A DNA stretch of 64,000 bases from Virgibacillus subterraneus. GTDB taxonomy: Bacteria; Bacillota; Bacilli; Bacillales; Amphibacillaceae. The notes below the pieces were generated by a model that did not search any database, had not been told where the DNA came from, and was given only the letters and a program-made list of their open reading frames with translations. Below are positions 35,850 through 45,078 of the stretch, piece after piece; the stretch's first letter is position 1, and every line of letters starts with the position of its first letter. The position numbers and the translations under genes are program-made. The stretch is from NCBI RefSeq assembly GCF_900110695.1, contig NZ_FOEH01000001.1, forward strand, positions 62,001 through 126,000. The letters are read 5' to 3'.

Positions 35850-36818
35850 TTAAGCCCACCACATCTCCCCAACGGACTCTTTTACCATAACAGGCTTCAG
35901 ATTCTCGACAGCTTTGGTAAACCCTTCATCAATGGACATTAATCCATCTTCATGTTCAATGCTAACGACATAATCATAATCCATAAGACGCAATGTGCTG
36001 ACCATGTCTGCCCATGTTTTGACATCATGGCCAAAGCCAACTGTTCTGAAATACCAGGCGCGATCACGCATTTCCGAGTAGTCGGTCATATCGGTTAGGC
36101 CATTTCGGTTCATGTTTTGCTGGTCGATTATGGTATCTTTTGCATGGAAGTGATGGATCGCATTTTCACGTCCTAGAATTTTAATTGCCTCTACTGGGTC
36201 AATCCCCTGCCACCACATGTGGCTCGGATCAAGGTTTGCGCCAATTGCTGGTCCGCATGCTTCCCGTAAACGCAGCATGTTACCTGGTGTATGGACCGAA
36301 AATCCACCATGCAGTTCCAAACCGATCTTCACGTTGTGGACTATTGCAAGATCATTTTTATCCTTCCAATATGGAATCAATTTCTGTTCCCATTGCCATT
36401 TCAGTACTTCCTGAAAGTCGTGTGGCCATGGGGTAACAGGCCAGTTTGGATACAGTGCTCCTTCATGATCGCCAGGACACCCTGAGAAAGTGTTTACAAC
36501 TGGAACATCAAGCTTGGAGGCGAGACGTATTGTCTTGTTCAATAACTCATCTGCAGGTTTAGCAATTTTCTTTTGGGGATGAAGTGCATTGCCATGACAG
36601 CTTAGTGCACTTATTTCTAATCCATATTCCGTGATCTTCTGTTTAAATTGCTGGAGCTTGGTTTCATCATTTAGTAGTTCATCAACCTTGCAATGTGCAT
36701 CCCCCGGAAATCCACCGGTACCTAATTCAATTGCTTCAAGTCCTTTTGATGAAACATAACGTAACATATCATCAAAAGTCTGATCAGAAAATAATACTGT
36801 AAAAACACCTAATTTCAA
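35850..36818 (-). CDS. Sugar phosphate isomerase/epimerase (xylose-isomerase-like TIM barrel)
   Basis: About 322 aa. Metal-ligand motifs are visible in IGLELHGGF, ANLDPSHMWWQG, HHFHAKD and VVSIEHEDG, the pattern of AP-endonuclease-2/IolE-like epimerases. The start is TTG 36818, 8 bases after AAGGAGGT; the frame also contains a TTG at 36836 inside that site. It is divergent from the lacI gene. An operator-like palindrome (36861-36874) lies 43 bases upstream. It probably isomerises the sugar, or its oxidised form, imported by the adjacent transporter. Confidence 0.88.
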   Translation of the reverse strand: MKLGVFTVLFSDQTFDDMLRYVSSKGLEAIELGTGGFPGDAHCKVDELLNDETKLQQFKQKITEYGLEISALSCHGNALHPQKKIAKPADELLNKTIRLASKLDVPVVNTFSGCPGDHEGALYPNWPVTPWPHDFQEVLKWQWEQKLIPYWKDKNDLAIVHNVKIGLELHGGFSVHTPGNMLRLREACGPAIGANLDPSHMWWQGIDPVEAIKILGRENAIHHFHAKDTIIDQQNMNRNGLTDMTDYSEMRDRAWYFRTVGFGHDVKTWADMVSTLRLMDYDYVVSIEHEDGLMSIDEGFTKAVENLKPVMVKESVGEMWWA

Positions 36819-36860
36819 AGAAAGGACCTCCTTCAATATAATTATCAGAATATACTGCCT

Positions 36861-36984
36861 TGTAATCCATTACATTATTAACATATATAATTTATCCTAT
36901 TAAATCAATAGTTTTATATAAATTAAATTTTTGTATTGACAGATAATTTGATATCGATTACTATAAAAATTGTAAACGATTACA
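36861..36984. promoter_or_regulatory. Divergent control region with three LacI/cre-type operators and lacI promoter
   Basis: Operators are TGTAATCCATTACA (36861-36874), TGATATCGATTACT (36949-36962) and TGTAAACGATTACA (36971-36984). The lacI promoter is TTGACA (36936-36941), 17 bases, TACTAT (36959-36964). The second operator lies in the spacer and overlaps the -10; the third is 22 bp further, two helical turns away. These sites also fit the CcpA cre pattern. Confidence 0.7.
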
Positions 36985-37026
36985 ATCAAATAGTAAATTG
37001 ATATGATGGAAAGTAGGACATAAAAG

Positions 37027-38016
37027 ATGGCAAACATCCAGCAGGTTGCTAAACAAGCAGGAGTTTCCGTAGCAACGGTGTCCAGGGTATTAAATGGGCA
37101 AAGTACGGTAACCGCCAAAACAAGAATTAAAGTAGAAGATGCAATTAAAAAATTAAATTATGAACCAAGTTTGCTGGGGAGAAACCTACGAAACTCGGAA
37201 AGTCGAATTCTTTTAATTCTAATACCAAAAATTGCAAATCCATTTTATTTGGACATAATTAATGGAATTGAAACTGCAGCACTAAGTCAGAATTACAATA
37301 TTCTTTTATGTGAAACGGATTCAAATCCTGAGCGGGAGAACATTTACTTTGATCTAGTCAGGAAAAAAATGGCTGATGGAATAATTTCAATGGATCCGGC
37401 TGTAAACATTGACACTTTAACAGAACTGGCCGAGCGTCATGCAATTATCCAATGCAGTGAATACTCAGAAGACAGCGGAATACCATATGTAACAATTGAT
37501 AATGAGGAAGCCGCATATCGTGCAGTAAAACATTTGATTAAAATTGGGCATGAAAATATTGCTTTGATAAATACAGATGAAAAATACTTATACGCACGTC
37601 AACGTAAAGCTGGATATAGGAAGGCATTGGAAGAACACAACATACCTGTTAATGAAGACCACATTTATTACACACAGCAATTAGGGTTTGAGTATGGTCA
37701 GCAGGCAATGAAGAAAATATTAGGCTCAAAAAACCGACCGACAGCAGTGTTCGCAGTATCAGACTTATTAGCAATTGGGGCATTAAAGGAAATTAACAGC
37801 TACGGCCTAAATGTACCAGACGATATAGCAGTTGTAGGGTTTGATAAGATCGATTTTTCCAATATGACAAATCCAACATTAACAACAATCGCACAGCCAA
37901 TGCACAGGATGGGTACGATAGCTGCGGAGATGCTGATTGATAAGATAAAAGGTGCAGATGTCGAAAGTATTATACTAGACTATGAATTGGTAATTCGTGA
38001 ATCTACTTCAGGATAA
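37027..38016 (+). CDS. LacI family transcriptional regulator
   Basis: 329 aa. The N-terminal helix-turn-helix is ANIQQVAKQAGVSVATVSRVLNGQ and the hinge KLNYEPSLLGRNLR. A periplasmic-binding-protein-like sensor domain follows (ILILIPKIANPFYLDIINGIE, YVTIDNEEAAYRAVKHLI, AVVGFDKIDFSNMTNP). It most likely represses both the divergent epimerase and the downstream transport operon; matching palindromes lie at 36861-36984 and 38084-38099. The inducer is presumably the transported sugar. Confidence 0.95.
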   Translation: MANIQQVAKQAGVSVATVSRVLNGQSTVTAKTRIKVEDAIKKLNYEPSLLGRNLRNSESRILLILIPKIANPFYLDIINGIETAALSQNYNILLCETDSNPERENIYFDLVRKKMADGIISMDPAVNIDTLTELAERHAIIQCSEYSEDSGIPYVTIDNEEAAYRAVKHLIKIGHENIALINTDEKYLYARQRKAGYRKALEEHNIPVNEDHIYYTQQLGFEYGQQAMKKILGSKNRPTAVFAVSDLLAIGALKEINSYGLNVPDDIAVVGFDKIDFSNMTNPTLTTIAQPMHRMGTIAAEMLIDKIKGADVESIILDYELVIRESTSG

Positions 38017-38029
38017 AGCAACTAAGATT

Positions 38030-38069
38030 AGCGCTCTGTTATTGAATTGAGATTTGATAATAGAGCGCT
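38030..38069 (+). terminator. Hairpin between lacI and the transport genes
   Basis: AGCGCTCTGTTAT and ATAATAGAGCGCT form a long stem with a 13-base loop but no T-run. It may partly separate lacI transcription from the following operon. Confidence 0.5.
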
Positions 38070-38083
38070 GGCCTTAGATGTTG

Positions 38084-38099
38084 ATGTAATCGATTACAT
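38084..38099. promoter_or_regulatory. Perfect palindromic operator before the transport operon
   Basis: ATGTAATCGATTACAT is a perfect 16-bp palindrome and matches the operators beside lacI; its core also satisfies the cre consensus for CcpA. Confidence 0.75.
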
Positions 38100-38142
38100 T
38101 TTAAGGGGAGCGTTTCAATAAAAAACTAAGGGGTGAAATTTG

Positions 38143-39102
38143 TTGAAAAAATTACTAGTTTTGGTTTTGACGTTAGCGACGGTAATTAGTTTAGCAGCAT
38201 GTGGTGAAGAAGGAAATAGTGAAAGCGGGGATGATAGTCTTACAATTGGGATTTCATTACCATCAGCAACACATGGTTGGATGGGAGCGCTAATTGATAA
38301 CGCAGAAAATCAGGCAAAAGAAATCAAAGATAGTGAAGGCATTGATTATGTAATGACAAATGCAGCTGATCCAAATAAGCAGGCAAATGATGTTGATGAT
38401 TTAATCTCACAAGGCGTTGATGTTATCGTTATGCTTCCAATCGAGTCAGCAGCACTGTCACCAGTAGGGCAGAAAGTAAAAGATGCTGGAATTCCATTAG
38501 TAATTGTTGACCGTGAACTTGAAAACGATGCAGCAACGGTTGTTGTTAAAGGTGACAACGAAGGAATCGGTGTAAACGCAGGTAAATATTTCATTGAGAA
38601 GTTAAATGGTGAAGGTAAGGTTGTTGAAATAACAGGTCCTCCAAGCTCAGTAACAGAGCAGCGTGGTGCAGGATTCCAGGAAGCAATGGAAGGTGCAGAA
38701 GGAATTGAAGTAGTCGCTTCACAAAGTGGTGAGTTCTCAACTGAAACATCATTAGAGGTTATGTCAAATATTCTCCAGGCTCAGCCGGAAATTGATGCTG
38801 TATTCACGCAGGATGATGGAATGGCTCTTGGTGTCGTTCAGGCAATTAAGGAAGCAGGACGTGAAGATATACAATTCGTAACTGGTGCAGGTGGAGCTAA
38901 AGGAGTATTCGAAAGTATTCGAGATGACGGTTTAATTTCGGCAACATTCCTTTATTCACCAACAATGGTTAGAGATGGTGTAAAAATTGCAGCAGATCTA
39001 GCACAAGGCGAAGATCCAGAAGAAACAATGGTGGTTAAAGAAGCAACTAAGGTTGTAAAAGATAATGTTGAAGAGTATTACAATCCAGATTCAAAATTCT
39101 AA
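38143..39102 (+). CDS. Sugar ABC transporter substrate-binding lipoprotein
   Basis: About 319 aa. The lipoprotein signal MKKLLVLVLTLATVISLAACGEE has the lipobox LAAC. The mature domain has the ribose-binding-protein pattern (LTIGISLPSATHGWMGALIDNAENQAKE, DDLISQGVDVIVMLPIE, GIPLVIVDRE, AVFTQDDGMALGVVQAIKEAG). The TTG at 38143, after AAGGGGTGAAA, gives the best spacing; TTG 38140 is adjacent and also possible. It feeds the RbsA/RbsC-like components encoded next. Confidence 0.93.
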   Translation: MKKLLVLVLTLATVISLAACGEEGNSESGDDSLTIGISLPSATHGWMGALIDNAENQAKEIKDSEGIDYVMTNAADPNKQANDVDDLISQGVDVIVMLPIESAALSPVGQKVKDAGIPLVIVDRELENDAATVVVKGDNEGIGVNAGKYFIEKLNGEGKVVEITGPPSSVTEQRGAGFQEAMEGAEGIEVVASQSGEFSTETSLEVMSNILQAQPEIDAVFTQDDGMALGVVQAIKEAGREDIQFVTGAGGAKGVFESIRDDGLISATFLYSPTMVRDGVKIAADLAQGEDPEETMVVKEATKVVKDNVEEYYNPDSKF

Positions 39103-39179
39103 TAAAATATCAGGAAATACAGCATGTGTGAAAACCACTACTGTATTTCCTCTTTTCCTATAAAAGGAGAGTATAATAC

Positions 39180-40694
39180 ATGTCTACAAATCCTTTCATG
39201 GCCATGAAGAACATCAAAAAATCATTTAATAACGTTCCTGTTTTAAAGGATGTTTCGCTGACAGTAGAGCACGGAGAAATACATGCGTTACTAGGAGAAA
39301 ACGGTGCCGGGAAATCAACCTTAATGAACATATTAGGTGGGGTTCATCAACCTGATAATGGTACTATCTATGTAAATGGGAAGAACGCTAAAATGACCAA
39401 TCCTAGAGTTTCACAACAGCATGGGATTAGTTTTATTCACCAGGAACTGAATGTTGTATCAGATCTGCGAGTTTATGAAAATATGTTTTTAGGCTCAGAA
39501 CTTTGCAATAAGATGGGTTTTGTAAAAGTAGAAGAAATGTGTAAACAATCAAGTGAAGTACTTGCTGAGTTAGGTGTTGAAATAAATCCTAAAGAGTATG
39601 TACGAAATCTAGATACCTCGTATAAACAATTAATAGAAATTTCAAAGGCTCTACTACATAATTCCACACTTATTATTATGGATGAACCGACATCCGCATT
39701 AGCAGAACATGAAGTGGATCGGTTGTTTGAACTAATGAAGAACCTGAAAAAGTCAGGTGTTTCAATTATTTATATTTCCCACAAATTGAAAGAAATAAAA
39801 GAAGTCTGTGATCGCTATACAGTACTTCGTGACGGGGAATTGGTTGGCGGTGGCAGTATGGAAAATGAGAACTTAGATACAATCACCAACCTGATGGTAG
39901 GGAAATCAGTATCTGAGGACCGGTTTGTACAAGAGCATGAATTTGGACCGGCAGCGTTAGAAGTGAACAACTTAACAGATAAAGAATTCTTTAATGATAT
40001 TAATTTTACCGTCCATAAAGGCGAAATTGCCGGTTTTACAGGATTAGCTGGTGACGGCAGAACAGAGCTGTTTGAAAGTCTGTTTGGCTATCGAAAAAAA
40101 TACACCGGTGAAATAAAGATAAACGGTCAAGTGGTAAATATAAGTCATCCCAAACATGCATTAAAAGCTGGATTAGGCCTTGTCCCGAAAGATCGAAAGG
40201 AAAATGCAATTATTAAAGATTTAAGTGTAGTTCATAACATGAGCTTATCCTCTATGGCGCATTTTGAAAAAACAGGCTTTATCCAGGAGAAAGTGGAGAA
40301 GAGTAAGTTTCAGTATTATAAAGAGAAATTAAATATTAAGGTAGCTAATCCAGGAGTAACCATTGATAAGTTAAGTGGTGGTAACCAGCAAAAAGTTGTT
40401 ATTGCCAAATGGCTTGAAGTAAATACGGATATTATTATTTTCGATAATCCTACACAAGGGATTGATGTAGGGGCGAAACGTGAGATTTATCAACATATTA
40501 TTGAATTAGCTGAACAAGGAAAGGGCGTAATTATTTTATCTTCTGAGGCACCTGAATTATTAAAGATTTGCCATAATATTCATGTCATGTATCAGGGTGA
40601 AATAACTGCTGAGTTTAAAGGGGAAAATGCAACAGAAGACGGTATTATGAGTTATGCAACTGGCTCGAAAAGGGAGGTCGTAACAATTGGCTAA
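39180..40694 (+). CDS. Sugar ABC transporter ATPase (RbsA/MglA type)
   Basis: 504 aa with two fused nucleotide-binding domains. The first is complete (Walker A LLGENGAGKSTLMNIL, signature-like LDTSYKQLIEISKAL, Walker B LIIMDEPTSALAEHEVD). The second has a degenerate P-loop (FTGLAGDGRTELFESLFG) but an intact signature, KLSGGNQQKVVIAKWL. This is typical of CUT2-type sugar importers for ribose, galactose, xylose or inositol. ATG follows AGGAGAG; it overlaps the permease start by 8 bases. Confidence 0.95.
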   Translation: MSTNPFMAMKNIKKSFNNVPVLKDVSLTVEHGEIHALLGENGAGKSTLMNILGGVHQPDNGTIYVNGKNAKMTNPRVSQQHGISFIHQELNVVSDLRVYENMFLGSELCNKMGFVKVEEMCKQSSEVLAELGVEINPKEYVRNLDTSYKQLIEISKALLHNSTLIIMDEPTSALAEHEVDRLFELMKNLKKSGVSIIYISHKLKEIKEVCDRYTVLRDGELVGGGSMENENLDTITNLMVGKSVSEDRFVQEHEFGPAALEVNNLTDKEFFNDINFTVHKGEIAGFTGLAGDGRTELFESLFGYRKKYTGEIKINGQVVNISHPKHALKAGLGLVPKDRKENAIIKDLSVVHNMSLSSMAHFEKTGFIQEKVEKSKFQYYKEKLNIKVANPGVTIDKLSGGNQQKVVIAKWLEVNTDIIIFDNPTQGIDVGAKREIYQHIIELAEQGKGVIILSSEAPELLKICHNIHVMYQGEITAEFKGENATEDGIMSYATGSKREVVTIG

Positions 40695-41667
40695 TACAGA
40701 ACGGAAAGAGACCAATCATCAAACAAGCAAATCGAATAATCCAAGCCGGCTTTCCTGGTTATGGTCAGAGTACAGTGTCATTATTGCATTCCTGATTATA
40801 TTTATAGCTGCATCGATAATGAGCCCAAGGTTTTTAGACATCAATAATCAGCTAAATATATTAATGCATGTTTCGATTATCGGTATTATTGCATTAGGGA
40901 TGACCGTTGTTATGTTATCCGGAGGTATTGATTTATCAGTTGGTTCTGTACTGGCACTTGTTGGTGTGATTACGGTAATAGCACTAAATGCTTCAGGCAG
41001 TATTTTTGTGGCAGTATTGACTGCCTTTATAGTTGGTTCATTCGCAGGACTGCTCAATGGGTTAATGGTCGCCAAGGGAAAAATTGCATCGTTCATTGCC
41101 ACGCTTGGGATGATGGCGGCAGCTCGTTCCATCGCATTATATATTGCCGACGGTGGAAGTATGTCTGGGGAAGTATCTGGATTTACGGCTATTGCGAATT
41201 CCGATTTATGGATGATTGATTATCCGATTATTATATTCCTCATTATGACCGCTTGTGTATATATTTTAATGCATAAAACACGGTTTGGACGATATGTATA
41301 TGCTATTGGAAGTAATGAGAAAGCAGCTGTTTTATCAGCAATTCGTGTTAATCGTGTGAAGCTTGGCGTCTACAGTTTAGCAGGTTTACTTGTCAGTGTG
41401 GCAGCAATAATTGAAACATCACGTCTGAATTCAATTTCTTCATCAAGCTCCGGCATGCTCTATGAATTGGATGCTATTGCAGCAGTTATCATTGGCGGTA
41501 CTCGAATGACCGGAGGCAAGGGAAAAATCATTGGAACATTCTTTGGTGTGCTGATTCTGGGCATTCTCAATAATACGATGAACTTGATGAATGTTTCTCC
41601 ACACCTTCAAGGATTGGTAAAAGGTTTAATTATAATTATAGCAGTAGTATTTCAAAAGAGAGAATAG
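40687..41667 (+). CDS. Sugar ABC transporter permease (RbsC type)
   Basis: 326 aa with about eight to ten transmembrane segments. IGIIALGMTVVMLSGGIDLSVGSVLAL, NGLMVAKGKIASFIATLGMM, GSNEKAAVLSAIRVNRVKLGVY and IAAVIIGGTRMTGGKGKIIGT are the standard RbsC landmarks. TTG 40687 is the start, with GGGAGG about 10 bases upstream; it overlaps the ATPase gene, implying coupled translation. Confidence 0.95.
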   Translation: MANTERKETNHQTSKSNNPSRLSWLWSEYSVIIAFLIIFIAASIMSPRFLDINNQLNILMHVSIIGIIALGMTVVMLSGGIDLSVGSVLALVGVITVIALNASGSIFVAVLTAFIVGSFAGLLNGLMVAKGKIASFIATLGMMAAARSIALYIADGGSMSGEVSGFTAIANSDLWMIDYPIIIFLIMTACVYILMHKTRFGRYVYAIGSNEKAAVLSAIRVNRVKLGVYSLAGLLVSVAAIIETSRLNSISSSSSGMLYELDAIAAVIIGGTRMTGGKGKIIGTFFGVLILGILNNTMNLMNVSPHLQGLVKGLIIIIAVVFQKRE

Positions 41668-41678
41668 GAGGCGGTCAT

Positions 41679-42713
41679 TTGAATATAAAAGCAGGTATTA
41701 TCGGATGTGGTTCAATCGCTAAGTTTCGTCATGCACCAGAGTATAAGGAAAATCCATATGTAAGTGAAATTGTTTTTTATGATAGAAACTCGGAGCGGTC
41801 AGCGGAATTAGCGGAGCTGTTTGACGGAAGCGTTGCAACGACCGTTGATGAATTGTTAGCAGATCCCTCAGTACAGGTTATTAGTGACTGTTCTTCAAAT
41901 GAAAATCATCACTTGTTTTCAACCAAAGCATTGCTTAGTGGGAAGCATGTCCTATGTGAGAAGCCTATCTCCCTTACAATCGAACATGCAAATGAAGTGG
42001 TCGAGGCGCAAAGGAAATCCGGGAAAAAGTTAATGGTGGATCACAATCAGCGATTTACCCGCGCTCACCAAAAAGCCAAGGAAATACTTAACAATGGTGA
42101 ACTTGGTAAAATTCTCACATTTAGAACTACTTTTGGGCATCAGGGCCCAGAGCATTGGGGTGTGAACAAAACAAACTCAACATGGTTCTTCAAAAAAGAC
42201 CGCTCAGGATTCGGTGTTGCGGGTGACTTAGGTATTCACAAGCTAGACCTGATCCATTACTTATTGGACGATGAAATCGAACAAGTAAGTGCTTTTCAAG
42301 GAGCTCTTGATAAAGTTGACGAAAACGGTGAACCAATTGAAGTTTGTGACAACATCGTTTCCAATTTGAAAACAAAACAAGGCCGACTTGGTACAGCAGC
42401 CTTTTCCTGGACTTATTACGGTGAGGAAGACAATAGCACAATTATCTATTGTGAAAAAGGAATTATGAAAATTTATCACGATCCTGAGTATCAGATTGAA
42501 GTGATTACCAAAGATGGTGAACAGGTAAATTATCAGCTTGAGGCCATCCAAACGAATGATAACCAGACAAATACTGGTGTCATCAACGCATTTATCAACT
42601 GTGTCCGCCTTGATGAAGAGCCACTTGTAACTGGCCAGGATGCACTGTCATCACTCAAAGTGGTCCTCGGTATACTGGAAGCCGCAGAGACGAATAGTGT
42701 TGTAAAAATTTAA
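41679..42713 (+). CDS. Gfo/Idh/MocA family oxidoreductase
   Basis: 344 aa. The N-terminal Rossmann fold begins KAGIIGCGSIAKFRHAPEY. The catalytic-lysine motif is HVLCEKPISLTIEHA, and the substrate domain includes GVAGDLGIHKLDLIHYLL, with the aspartate and histidine of the family active site. TTG 41679 follows TAGGAGGCGG. Likely oxidises the imported sugar or inositol with NAD(P). Together with the divergent epimerase it gives a short oxidation/isomerisation route; the exact sugar cannot be told. Confidence 0.92.
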   Translation: MNIKAGIIGCGSIAKFRHAPEYKENPYVSEIVFYDRNSERSAELAELFDGSVATTVDELLADPSVQVISDCSSNENHHLFSTKALLSGKHVLCEKPISLTIEHANEVVEAQRKSGKKLMVDHNQRFTRAHQKAKEILNNGELGKILTFRTTFGHQGPEHWGVNKTNSTWFFKKDRSGFGVAGDLGIHKLDLIHYLLDDEIEQVSAFQGALDKVDENGEPIEVCDNIVSNLKTKQGRLGTAAFSWTYYGEEDNSTIIYCEKGIMKIYHDPEYQIEVITKDGEQVNYQLEAIQTNDNQTNTGVINAFINCVRLDEEPLVTGQDALSSLKVVLGILEAAETNSVVKI

Positions 42714-42746
42714 GCGCACAGTTTAATATTTAATAATCTAGTAGTA

Positions 42747-42782
42747 CCCCCTTCCTGATAATATCTAGGAAGGGGTTTTTTA
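42747..42782 (+). terminator. Rho-independent terminator of the sugar operon
   Basis: CCCCTTCCT (42748-42756) pairs with AGGAAGGGG (42767-42775), followed by six T residues. Confidence 0.92.
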
Positions 42783-42952
42783 TTAGCTAGTTTTCTACCA
42801 TTGAAATAGTTAATTAAAACCGGATATTATGGACTATATTTTTGCCGGACATAGGTGAATGGAATGATTTTGTCGAAAATAGGGTTAAATTAAGATGATA
42901 TTTTAGTATAATTGAAAATATTCAAATAAATCTAAAAGGATGTGAACAGTTT

Positions 42953-44473
42953 ATGATCACAAAGGGGTATGTTAAGCAGTTATTTCTGTTTTTCCTTCTG
43001 GCAATGGTTGTTGTTATACTATTTGCCAGTCAGGAGAAACCCTTTGTAACAGCATCTGAAGATACGGCAGAAACAGTAAATGAGAATGATCAGTTAGCGG
43101 ACAAGCTTGACGAAATTCTCCGTCATGAAAGTCTGGAAGGAACGAGTACAAGTGTCAGTGTTCGGGAAGCTAATACTAGTGAACAACTCTATGCGCGTTC
43201 TGGTGATGAACGCCTTCATCCGGCATCTAATATGAAGCTGCTGACAGGTGCAGCAGCTATGGAGACATTGGGGCCAGATTATCAATTTACCACAGAGGTA
43301 CTGACGGACGGTAATATCAGAGGGAATGCCCTTCATGGGAATTTATATCTGAAAGGAAAAGGTGATCCGACACTGATGAAAGGTGATCTGGATCAGTTTG
43401 CAAATGAATTAAAAGATCAAGGCGTCAGTGTCATTCAGGGCGATTTAATGGGTGATGATAGCTGGTATGATGATATCCGCCTGTCACTGGACCTAAACTG
43501 GTCTGACGAGCCTTATTATACGGGGGCACAGGTTTCAGCGCTATCCTTGTCCCCAAATGAAGATTATGATGCGGGAACGGTTATTGTTAAGGTTTATCCA
43601 GCTGATGAACCTGGCGGCGAGCCTGACGTCAGTGTTACGCCTGCAACCGACTATGTCACGATTGTCAATGAGGCCAAAACAGTCCCAGCAGGCGAAAACA
43701 AGGACATTTCTATTGAACGGCAGCACGGAACAAATGATATTTTAATTGAGGGAACCATTCCTGTTGACGGGACACGCTCCAGGTCCTGGGTTTCTGTTTG
43801 GGAGCCGACAGGATATGCGCTTGATGTATTTAAAAAGTCACTTGAGGAAAATGGCATTAAACTGACAGGAAATTCGGATGTGACAAGAGGTGTAGCACCT
43901 GAGGATGCAACTGTACTTGCTTCAAGGAAATCGATGACTCTGGAAGAGCTCTTTATTCCGTTCATGAAATTGAGCAACAACGGCCACGGTGAAATTCTAG
44001 CAAAAGAAATGGGGAAAGTGGTACATGGCGAAGGAAGCTGGGATAAAGGAATCGATGTCATTGAAGATGTGGCAGCTGACCTTGGCGTAAACCGTGATAC
44101 AATCCTTTTGCGAGACGGGTCAGGTATGTCCCACAAAAACATGATTCCGAGCAATGAACTTACCAAATTTTTGGCAGCAATTCAGGACAAAAGCTGGTTT
44201 TCCGCATTTGAAAACTCCCTGCCGGTTGCTGGTGCACCAGAACGTCTTGTTGGTGGCACACTTAGGTACCGTATGACGTCACCGCCGGCCCAAGGTAATG
44301 TTGTAGCCAAAACTGGCTCATTAACTGGTGTGTCAACGCTTTCTGGCTATGTCACGTCACAAGATGGAAAAGAATTGGTATTTTCCATTATGTTAAATAA
44401 TTATTTAGGCAATGCGGATTCTTCCATTGAGGATTCAATTGCAACAACCTTGGCAGAGCATGATTTCCAGTAA
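42953..44473 (+). CDS. dacB: D-alanyl-D-alanine carboxypeptidase/endopeptidase, PBP4 type (peptidase S13)
   Basis: 506 aa. An N-terminal signal or anchor segment (LFLFFLLAMVVVILFA) precedes the penicillin-binding domain. Its active-site triad motifs are SNMK (in HPASNMKLLTG, near residue 93), SNN (MKLSNNGHGEILAKEMG) and KTG (VVAKTGSLTGVSTL). The long insertion between the first two motifs is normal for the S13 family. It trims or cuts peptidoglycan cross-links. It stands alone, with AAAGGATGTG before the ATG. The symbol follows E. coli usage; B. subtilis names the equivalent dacC. Confidence 0.9.
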   Translation: MITKGYVKQLFLFFLLAMVVVILFASQEKPFVTASEDTAETVNENDQLADKLDEILRHESLEGTSTSVSVREANTSEQLYARSGDERLHPASNMKLLTGAAAMETLGPDYQFTTEVLTDGNIRGNALHGNLYLKGKGDPTLMKGDLDQFANELKDQGVSVIQGDLMGDDSWYDDIRLSLDLNWSDEPYYTGAQVSALSLSPNEDYDAGTVIVKVYPADEPGGEPDVSVTPATDYVTIVNEAKTVPAGENKDISIERQHGTNDILIEGTIPVDGTRSRSWVSVWEPTGYALDVFKKSLEENGIKLTGNSDVTRGVAPEDATVLASRKSMTLEELFIPFMKLSNNGHGEILAKEMGKVVHGEGSWDKGIDVIEDVAADLGVNRDTILLRDGSGMSHKNMIPSNELTKFLAAIQDKSWFSAFENSLPVAGAPERLVGGTLRYRMTSPPAQGNVVAKTGSLTGVSTLSGYVTSQDGKELVFSIMLNNYLGNADSSIEDSIATTLAEHDFQ

Positions 44474-44481
44474 TAACGAAA

Positions 44482-45078
44482 AAGCCTGGGACATAACTAA
44501 AGACGAATAATAACAGGATAATATGTTTAGAACGTTCATTTTCTAATACTAATTATTATAAACTGCGAAGTAGACTGAAGGTAACCAATTCGTAGTATTT
44601 AGTGTAGTTCTCTAACCACGCAGATGGAATATACTCGCTTTCCGTGGGCTCACCACGAGCCTCCTCGCTCGCATAGAACGCTCCCTGTGGGGTCTCTTTG
44701 GCTCGCTGTCCCACAGGAGTCTCGCATATTCCATCTGCTGGTTTAGAGGGTCTAAAATCTTGTTAATATCATCACAACATGTATTTATTTTATTGAATAA
44801 GTGAGCAAATACAGCGGAGGAAATACACGTAGACTCCTGCGGGAGGAAAGGCATCGGCGAGACCCACAGTGCGGAGCACGAGGAGGCTCGACAGCCGCCC
44901 ACGGAAAGCGAAGTGTGTTTTCGGAGCGGCATAATAGCACTCAAACTTTTTAAAAAGTATGTCGCAGTTTATATCTAATCAGCAATAAAAAATAAATCCG
45001 AACTAACTCGAATTCTATTTGAAGAATTTTGAATCATAGCTCGGATTTTACTTTTCTAAAAAACTTTTGTCTCAGCCA
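44482..45078. repeat. Element 4 of the modular palindromic repeat, with outer layer
   Basis: Inner ends are TATAAACTGCGA (44558-44569 region) and TCGCAGTTTATA (44962-44973). Module A arms are GCAGATGGAATAT (44620-44632) and ATATTCCATCTGC (44726-44738). Module B starts CGGAGGAAATACACGTAGACTC and ends in GTGTGTTTTCGGAGCGG. The outer layer GCCTGGGACATAACTAAAG ... AAATCCGA / TCGGATTT hairpin ... TTTTGTCTCAGC matches element 3. Confidence 0.85.

Noticed and set aside
43541-44166. Long antisense frames inside dacB
   Set aside because: They are shadows of a coding region with strong family motifs on the plus strand.
44612-44944. 110-aa minus-strand open frame
   Set aside because: Lies entirely inside element 4, whose stems explain the sequence.
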